The notes beneath the pieces were generated by a model. It did not search any database. It was not told the DNA's origin and saw only the letters and a list, made by a program, of their open reading frames with translations. The position numbers and the translations under genes were made by a program. A stretch of DNA of 64,000 nt from Streptomyces achromogenes (GTDB taxonomy: Bacteria > Actinomycetota > Actinomycetes > Streptomycetales > Streptomycetaceae): positions 682,001-746,000 of the forward strand of contig NZ_JAUSYH010000001.1 in assembly GCF_030816715.1 (NCBI RefSeq). The letters run 5' to 3'. This document shows, piece by piece, positions 58,829 to 64,000 of the stretch (positions are counted from its first letter, which is position 1; the number at the start of each line of letters is the position of its first letter).

Positions 58829-59344
58829 ATGCATGCGAAGGACATCCTCATCGACGGGTACAACCGCGTCCAGGAAGAGGTCCGCGCCGCTGTCGACGGC
58901 CTGGACCCCGACGCCCTCAACAGCCGGCCCGCCGCCGCGGCCAACTCGGTCGCCTGGCTCGTCTGGCACCTCACCCGGGTTCAGGACGACCACATGGCCG
59001 ACGCCTTCGGGCTCGACCAGGTGTGGCTGACCCAGGACTGGGAGAAACGGTTCGGCCTCGACCTGCCGCGCGAGGACACCGGATACGGGCACAGCGCCGA
59101 GCAGGTCGCGAAGGTGCGGGTCCATGACAGCGGTCTGCTGACCGGCTACCACGACGCCGTGCACGCGCAGAGCGTCGAGGCACTGCGGACGCTGACCGCC
59201 GCCGACCTGGAGCGCGTGGTGGACGAGCGCTGGGATCCGCCGGTCACCCTGGGCGTACGGCTGGTCAGCGTCCTGTCCGACGACCTGCAGCACGTCGGAC
59301 AGGCCGCCTACCTGCGCGGGCTGCTTCAGAGCGCGGCGGCGTAA
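58829..59344 (+). CDS. DinB superfamily protein, mycothiol-dependent type (DUF664-like)
   Basis: The 171-residue four-helix protein has the DinB metal-site histidines in [18 protein letters not shown] and in [16 protein letters not shown], with the third expected near GYHDAVHAQ. In actinobacteria this group includes mycothiol S-transferases and maleylpyruvate isomerase-like enzymes for detoxification. It starts 25 bases after the LysR gene and is probably co-transcribed. Its end overlaps the adenosine deaminase gene by 19 bases. Confidence 0.88.
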   Translation: MHAKDILIDGYNRVQEEVRAAVDGLDPDALNSRPAAAANSVAWLVWHLTRVQDDHMADAFGLDQVWLTQDWEKRFGLDLPREDTGYGHSAEQVAKVRVHDSGLLTGYHDAVHAQSVEALRTLTAADLERVVDERWDPPVTLGVRLVSVLSDDLQHVGQAAYLRGLLQSAAA

Positions 59345-60396
59345 CCCGGCAGGACGACGTCCTCGATGAGGGCCGTGCGCTCGTCGAAGGGGACGAAGGC
59401 GCTCTTGAGGGCGTTCACCGTCACCGTGCGCAGGTCCTCGACGCCCCAGCCGGCGTGCTCGACGAGCAGCGACATCTCGCGGGTCATCGTGGTGCCGGAG
59501 ACCAGACGGTTGTCCGTGTTGAGCGTGACGCGGAAGCCGAGGTCCTTCAGCGCGGTGATCGGGTGCTCGGCGATCGAGGTCGCGGCACCGGTCTGGAGGT
59601 TGGACGTCGGGCACATCTCCAGCGCGATCCGCCGGTCGCGCACCCAGCCGGCGAGACGGCCGAGCTTGCCGTCCACGATGTCGTCGGTGATGCGCACGCC
59701 GTGCCCGATGCGCTGGGCGCCGCACACCTGGAGCGCCTGGTGGATGCTGGGCAGGCCGTGGGCCTCGCCGGCGTGGATGGTGAAGGGCACGTTCTCGCGG
59801 CGCAGGTGCGCGAAGGCGTCGAGGTGGTCGGCGGGCGGGAAGCCGTCCTCGGCGCCGGCGATGTCGAAGCCGACGACGCCCGCGTCCCGGAAGGCGACCG
59901 CGAGGTCGGCGGTCTCCCGGGTGCGGTCGAACATGCGCATACCGCAGAGGAGGGTGCCGACCCGGACGGGCGTACCCGCGGCGGCGGCCTTGGCCATGCC
60001 CGCGGCGAGGCCCTCCTGAACCGTCTCGACGACCTCGGGGAGCGTCAGCCCGCCGTTCAGCATCAGCTCGGGGGCGTACCGGACCTCGCCGTAGACGACG
60101 CCGTCCGCCGCCAGGTCGAGGACGTACTCCTCGGCGGTGCGCAGCAGGCCCTCGCGGGTCTGCATGACGGCGAGGGTGTGCTCGAAGGTGGCTATGTACC
60201 GCACCAGGTCGCCCGAGTTGGCGGCCTCGAAGTACCAGGCGGCGAGCTCGTCGGCGTCGGTGGTGGGCAGGGTGTGGCCGACCTCCGCCGCGAGCTCGAC
60301 GACGGTGGCGGGGCGCAGTCCGCCGTCCAGGTGGTCGTGCAGGACGGCCTTGGGGAGCCGGCGGAGGATGTCGATGTCGATGCGGGGCGCGGTCAT
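59326..60396 (-). CDS. add: adenosine deaminase
   Basis: The 356-residue TIM-barrel hydrolase converts adenosine to inosine in purine salvage. Zinc ligands are in [21 protein letters not shown] and LNTDNRLVS, with the catalytic Glu in HAGE and the His in RIGHGVRI. The length is normal. The ATG at 60396 begins [26 protein letters not shown]. The gene is convergent with the DinB gene, overlapping by 19 bases. Confidence 0.94.
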   Translation of the reverse strand: MTAPRIDIDILRRLPKAVLHDHLDGGLRPATVVELAAEVGHTLPTTDADELAAWYFEAANSGDLVRYIATFEHTLAVMQTREGLLRTAEEYVLDLAADGVVYGEVRYAPELMLNGGLTLPEVVETVQEGLAAGMAKAAAAGTPVRVGTLLCGMRMFDRTRETADLAVAFRDAGVVGFDIAGAEDGFPPADHLDAFAHLRRENVPFTIHAGEAHGLPSIHQALQVCGAQRIGHGVRITDDIVDGKLGRLAGWVRDRRIALEMCPTSNLQTGAATSIAEHPITALKDLGFRVTLNTDNRLVSGTTMTREMSLLVEHAGWGVEDLRTVTVNALKSAFVPFDERTALIEDVVLPGYAAAL

Positions 60397-60417
60397 GTGC
60401 GTGGTGTCTTTCTCGGG

Positions 60418-60816
60418 TCAGTCAGTGGCGGCGGGCTGGAGCAGGTCCCAGCGGTTTCCGTACAGGTCCTGGAATACGGCGACGGATCCGTAGGGTTCGT
60501 GACGGGGCTCCTCCAGGAAGGTCACCCCCGCGGCGGCCATCCGGGCGTGGTCCCCGGCGAAGTCGCCGGTGTGCAGGAAGAACCCGACCCGGCCGCCGGT
60601 CTGGTCCCCGACCCGGGCGCGCTGCTCCTCGCCCTTGGCCCGGGCGAGCAGCAACCCCGTACCGTCCTGACCCGCCCCGGGCCGGACGACGACCCAGCGC
60701 GCGCCGTCCGGCCGCGGCTCGTCCTCGACGAGCCGGAATCCGAGCGCCTCGGTGTAGAAGCGGATCGCCTCGTCGTAGTCGTCGACGACGAGGGTGACCA
60801 GGGCGATACGGCTCAT
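60418..60816 (-). CDS. VOC family protein (glyoxalase/bleomycin-resistance-like)
   Basis: The 132-residue protein has a single VOC domain: IALVTLVVDDYDEAIRFYTEALGFRLVED, GLLLARAKGEEQ, VGFFLHTGDFAGDHARMAAAGV and VAVFQDLYGNRWDLLQP. The two Glu/His metal ligands are only partly conserved. GAAAGG lies 6 bases before the ATG at 60816. It is followed by add on the same strand, 21 bases after its stop, so the two may share a message. Confidence 0.9.
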   Translation of the reverse strand: MSRIALVTLVVDDYDEAIRFYTEALGFRLVEDEPRPDGARWVVVRPGAGQDGTGLLLARAKGEEQRARVGDQTGGRVGFFLHTGDFAGDHARMAAAGVTFLEEPRHEPYGSVAVFQDLYGNRWDLLQPAATD

Positions 60817-61047
60817 CGGGGCCTTTCGGGGAGCGGCGGGGCACGGACGGCCAACGCCGGAGGGAGGCTTTCTGGAGGTGCGATCGACGGGTGAGGTTAT
60901 ACGTAAAACTCCCGTCACGCCAGTCACCGCCGTGCGCCCCGGGGCGCTTCCTGCGAGGACGGCGTCCTGCGCGCCGCCGCCTGCCTCCTCGCGCCTCCCG
61001 CGGCCGGGGCGGCGGCGCGCGGCAGGTGGCCGGAGGCGGCGGACCGG

Positions 61048-61068
61048 CGGACGTAGGTCGTACGTCCG
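61048..61068. promoter_or_regulatory. 8-bp inverted repeat CGGACGTA/TACGTCCG
   Basis: CGGACGTA (61048-61055) and TACGTCCG (61061-61068) are perfect arms around GGTCG, immediately before the G-rich run. They could be an operator or a small hairpin. The whole gap 60817-61444 (628 bases) lacks a gene I can support; an open frame from 61181 or 61194 on the plus strand has no ribosome site or recognised sequence. Confidence 0.4.
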
Positions 61069-61070
61069 AG

Positions 61071-61136
61071 GGCGGGGGTGGAGGCGGGGGCTGGGGCGGG
61101 GGCGGGGGCGGGGGCGGGGGCGGGGGCGGGGGCGGC
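61071..61136 (+). repeat. G-rich 6-bp tandem tract (GGGGGC)n, potential G-quadruplex
   Basis: From 61071 to 61136 the plus strand consists of runs of four or five G separated by single C, T or CT. In the core about seven GGGGGC units follow each other. More than four G-runs of at least four bases with one-base loops are an ideal G-quadruplex. It lies in the gap between the VOC and aldo/keto reductase genes. Confidence 0.85.
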
Positions 61137-61444
61137 CAGGGGCCGATGCCGGCCGAACGGGCGTCGGTAACGTCGCCGCCATGAACATCACGGGTGCGGC
61201 CGACGGCCGTGGGGGCGTGGTGCGAGGTGCACGAGTTGCCCCGGCGGCACCTGACGCCCGACGGGGTGTGCTCGTTCAGCGGAGCCGCGGACCGGGTGCG
61301 GGGCGCCCGCGGCGGACTCGCCGGAGCCGTGACGCACCGGAGCCGGGGGCCCGCCGGCGCGCGGGTGATCCCCCGGCGTGCGGGGAGCCGTCCGGGGAGG
61401 TGGGGGCGGCGAGGGGGTGAGGCCGGGACGGGGCCGGCCGGGAG

Positions 61445-62365
61445 TCAGCCGGTGGGCGTGGGGCCTGGCCTGTGGTGGGCCGTGTTCAGGCGGTCGAGTT
61501 CCTCGGGGGTGAGGCGCAGCGCCCCTGCGGCCACGTTCTCGGCGAGGTGGTCGGGGTTCCCGGTGCCCGGGATGGCGAGGACGTGCGGGCCGCGGCTGAG
61601 CGTCCAGGCGAGCCGGACCTGGGCGGGCGTAGCGCCGTGCGCCCGGGCGACGGCGAGCACCTCGTCGTCGGGGGCGGCGGTCCCGCCACCGGGGCCCGCG
61701 TCCCCGGCGATGGCGAAGAACGGGACGAAGGCGATGCCCTGTTCGCCGCAGAGCCGCATGACCTCCTCGTTCCGGGGATCGTGGTCACCCAGTCCGAACC
61801 GGTTCTGCACACTCACCACCGGGGCGACGGCCTGCGCCTCGGCAAGGTGCCGGGGCAGGACGGCGGACAGGCCGAGGTGACGGATCAGGCCGGCCTCGCG
61901 CAACTCGGCCAGGGCGCCGAAGTGATCGGCGATCGACTCCTGCCCCATCCGGCGCAGGTAGACGAGGTCGAGGTGGTCGCGGCCGAGCTGGCGCAGGTTC
62001 TCCTCGACGTGGGCGCGCAGGTCCTCGGGGCGGGCCGACGTGCCCCACTCGCCCCGGTAGTCGCGGAAGGGGCCGACCTTGGTGGCGATGAGCAGACCCT
62101 CCGGGTAGGGGGAGAGGGCGCTGTTGATCAGCTCGTTGGCGGAGCGCAGTGCGGAGAAGTAGAAGGCCGCGGTGTCGATGTGGTCGACACCGAGGTCCAT
62201 CGCCCTGCGCAGCACGGCGATAGAGCGTCCGCGGTCGCTCGGCGTGCCGAGGTGGAAGGCGGCACTGCCGGTCAGCCGCATCGCACCGAATCCGACGCGA
62301 CGGACCGCGAGGCCGCCGATCTTCCCACTGCCCGCGGCTTCCGCGGTGATCGCTCCCATGGTCAT
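61445..62365 (-). CDS. aldo/keto reductase family oxidoreductase (active-site His replaced)
   Basis: The 306-residue barrel has the family start (VRRVGFGAMRLTG), Asp and Tyr in HIDTAAFYFSALRSANELI, Lys in LIATKVGPF and the end motif AIPGTGNPDHLAENVAA. The usual His of DLVxLH is Arg in LDLVYLRRMG, as in a subset of actinobacterial members, so activity may differ. ATG at 62365 is preferred. It follows the aldehyde dehydrogenase gene on the same strand after a 199-base gap in which I see nothing. Confidence 0.88.
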   Translation of the reverse strand: MTMGAITAEAAGSGKIGGLAVRRVGFGAMRLTGSAAFHLGTPSDRGRSIAVLRRAMDLGVDHIDTAAFYFSALRSANELINSALSPYPEGLLIATKVGPFRDYRGEWGTSARPEDLRAHVEENLRQLGRDHLDLVYLRRMGQESIADHFGALAELREAGLIRHLGLSAVLPRHLAEAQAVAPVVSVQNRFGLGDHDPRNEEVMRLCGEQGIAFVPFFAIAGDAGPGGGTAAPDDEVLAVARAHGATPAQVRLAWTLSRGPHVLAIPGTGNPDHLAENVAAGALRLTPEELDRLNTAHHRPGPTPTG

Positions 62366-62564
62366 CCGTGCAGTCTCGCACGCCCGGCGGACACCGGAGC
62401 GGGGCCGGCCTGGACGCCGTCCGCACGACGGGGCGCGGCACCCGGCGCCGCCATGTGGCGGTGCGTCCAGGCCTGTTCGGCTCCGCTTCCGGCCGGTGCG
62501 GGGGCCGGCTGGTGCGGGGCCGGTCGGCGGCCGGCGTGGGGCCTGCCGGTTCGGGGGCGGCCGC

Positions 62565-63890
62565 TCAGTGGAGGGGCTTCTCCAGCACGGCCTTGCGGTG
62601 GCTGAACGTCTCGATGGAGTAGCGCCCGTGGTAGTTGCCCATGCCGCTCGCGCCCACCCCGCCGAACGGCAGGTCGGAGACGGTGAGATGGGCCAGCGGC
62701 AGACCGTGTCCGAGGCCGCCGGAGGAGGTCTCGGCGGCGATCCGCCCGCGGGTGTCGTCGGAGTCGGTGAAGACGTACAGGGCGAGAGGCTTGTCGCGGT
62801 CGTTGATGAAGCCGATCGCCTCGTCCAGGCCGTCGACGGTGACGATCGGCAGGATCGGGCCGAAGATCTCCTCCTGCATGACGGGCGACGTCGGGTCGAC
62901 GTCGGCGAGCACGGTCGGCGCGAGGTACTTGTCCGCACGGTCCATGCCGCCGCCGACCACGACGCGGCCGGAGTCCAGCAGGCCGGCGAGCCGGTCGAAG
63001 TGACGTTCGTTGACGATGCGGCCGTACTCGGCGGAGGTCTGCGGGTCGGCGCCGTAGACGGTCTCCACCGCCCGCGCCAGCAGGGGCTCGAGGGCGGCGG
63101 CCGTCGCCGGGTCGGTGAGGACGTAGTCGGGGGCGACGCAGGTCTGGCCGGCGTTGAGGAACTTGCCGCGGGCCAGGCGATCGGCGACGACGGCGAGATC
63201 GGCGTCGTGGTCGACGAACGCCGGTGACTTGCCGCCGAGTTCGAGGGTGACCGGGGTGAGGTGCTCGGCGGCCGCGCGCAGCACGACGCGGCCGACTACG
63301 CCGTTGCCGGTGTAGAAGATGTGGTCGAACCGCTCGGCCAGCAGGGCGGTGGTCTCCGGGACGCCGCCCTCGACGACGGCGACCGCCTCGGTGTCGAGGT
63401 GCGCCGGCAGCAGGCGGGCGAGGGCTGCGGAAGTGGCGGGGGCGAGCTCGCTGGGCTTGACGACCACCGCGTTGCCGGCGGCGAGGGCGCCGACCAGCGG
63501 GGCGAGCAGAAGCTGGGCGGGGTAGTTCCAGGGGGCGATGACGAGGACGACGCCGAGCGGGTCGTACTGCGTCCAGGCGCGCGCGTCGGCGCCCAGATGG
63601 GCGGGGACCGGGGCCGGCTCGGGACGCAGCCACCCGTCGAGGTGCTCGAGCGTGTGGTCGATCTCCCGGACCGTGAAGTCGATCTCGGTGCGGTAGGCCT
63701 CGGTGGAGCTCTTGCCCAGGTCTGCGTGGAGGGCTGCGGCCAGCTCCGCTCCCTGGTCCGTGAGCAGCCGGCGCAGGCGGCGCAACTGGTCCGTGCGCCA
63801 CGCGACGGGCTTGGTGCGGCCGGTGCGGAAGGCGGCGCGCAGCCGGGCCACGACGTCGGCGGGCTGCTCGGGAGTGGCGGCGGTGGTCAT
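62565..63890 (-). CDS. aldehyde dehydrogenase family protein (class 3-like)
   Basis: The 441-residue enzyme has the NAD-site block [32 protein letters not shown], the catalytic Glu in [12 protein letters not shown] and the nucleophilic Cys in [15 protein letters not shown]. The C-terminal [18 protein letters not shown] is also typical. The length of 440-450 without an N-terminal extension fits the ALDH3/fatty-aldehyde branch. It begins with ATG at 63890; the last 110 bases of the window lie upstream and are AT-richer near 63950-63990, probably its promoter. Confidence 0.93.
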   Translation of the reverse strand: MTTAATPEQPADVVARLRAAFRTGRTKPVAWRTDQLRRLRRLLTDQGAELAAALHADLGKSSTEAYRTEIDFTVREIDHTLEHLDGWLRPEPAPVPAHLGADARAWTQYDPLGVVLVIAPWNYPAQLLLAPLVGALAAGNAVVVKPSELAPATSAALARLLPAHLDTEAVAVVEGGVPETTALLAERFDHIFYTGNGVVGRVVLRAAAEHLTPVTLELGGKSPAFVDHDADLAVVADRLARGKFLNAGQTCVAPDYVLTDPATAAALEPLLARAVETVYGADPQTSAEYGRIVNERHFDRLAGLLDSGRVVVGGGMDRADKYLAPTVLADVDPTSPVMQEEIFGPILPIVTVDGLDEAIGFINDRDKPLALYVFTDSDDTRGRIAAETSSGGLGHGLPLAHLTVSDLPFGGVGASGMGNYHGRYSIETFSHRKAVLEKPLH

Positions 63891-64000
63891 CGTGCCTCAC
63901 TGGGGTGCGCGGGCCCTGCGGCCCTGGGTCGTCGGACGAGCGGTCAGCTCGATGTATATGCCAACCATTCCGGAACCAAAATACATTCCCGCGGACGACG

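Noticed and set aside
61181..61443. Possible small gene on the plus strand (frames from 61181 or 61194)
   Set aside because: No ribosome site, no recognisable motif and composition like the surrounding non-coding GC-rich DNA; one frame shows a short plausible peptide but not enough for a call.

Overview
The window is a stretch of a Streptomyces chromosome, or that of a very close relative. The DNA is extremely GC-rich with strong G/C bias at third codon positions. It carries actinobacterial hallmark families: a WhiB protein, a mycothiol-type DinB protein, an F420-dependent LLM oxidoreductase, two SigB/SigF-type sigma factors with RsbW-like kinases, a streptophobe membrane protein, DUF1206, DUF5133, DUF4032, DUF6328 and DUF6777 proteins, and a melC1-melC2 tyrosinase operon. 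I see no rRNA, tRNA, CRISPR array, transposase, integrase or polyketide/NRPS cluster. It reads as accessory but settled chromosome, rich in stress signalling and redox enzymes.

Layout. 1-5.3 kb: end of an unidentified gene, two membrane/hypothetical proteins, a SigB-family sigma factor with an RsbW-like kinase upstream, an 8-bp x 9 tandem repeat, and a cyclic-nucleotide-binding protein behind a strong hairpin. 5.3-11 kb: MFS exporter, divergent lysE/lysG-type pair, TetR divergent from a saccharopine-dehydrogenase-like enzyme, WhiB. 11-19 kb: sensor kinase/response regulator, L,D-transpeptidase lipoprotein, M1 peptidase, DUF488, flavin dehydrogenase with its TetR and operators. 19-31 kb: AlkB-like oxygenase, MBL hydrolase, DUF4032, Usp, VOC; then an overlapping operon of receiver-flavoprotein, cNMP-binding histidine kinase and UBP zinc finger (frameshifted), a large LuxR regulator and a PLP dehydratase. 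31-39 kb: a membrane pseudokinase, an LLM oxidoreductase, an uncharacterised cytosolic protein, DUF6328, an aldo/keto reductase, and an MFS-TetR operon with twin palindromic operators. 39-44.7 kb: flavin monooxygenase divergent from melC1-melC2, SRPBCC, RNase H, two VOC proteins. 44.8-48.2 kb: clpP3-clpP4, popR, a SigB-family sigma gene (frameshifted) and an RsbW-like kinase. 48.4-55.3 kb: DUF6777, streptophobe, and a Ser/Thr-kinase/FHA-ABC-transporter operon. 55.4-64 kb: small proteins, three oxidoreductases, LysR, DinB, adenosine deaminase, VOC.

How genes work together. Two sigma/anti-sigma-like modules flank the window. The second sits beside the PopR-controlled ClpP3/ClpP4 protease genes and has a SigB-type promoter motif of its own. 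The REC-flavoprotein/cNMP-histidine-kinase/UBP operon looks like a complete phosphorelay whose output is a flavin oxidoreductase, and it is the best candidate here for an unexplored system. The soluble Ser/Thr kinase next to a double-FHA ABC exporter is a plausible kinase-substrate pair.

Cautions. Two genes (UBP zinc finger near 26.5 kb, sigma factor near 47.5 kb) are each broken by what looks like one extra C in a C run; assembly error and real frameshift cannot be separated from sequence alone. Several short tandem arrays cover gene ends or promoter regions. Functions are from recognition of family motifs by eye, with no database search.
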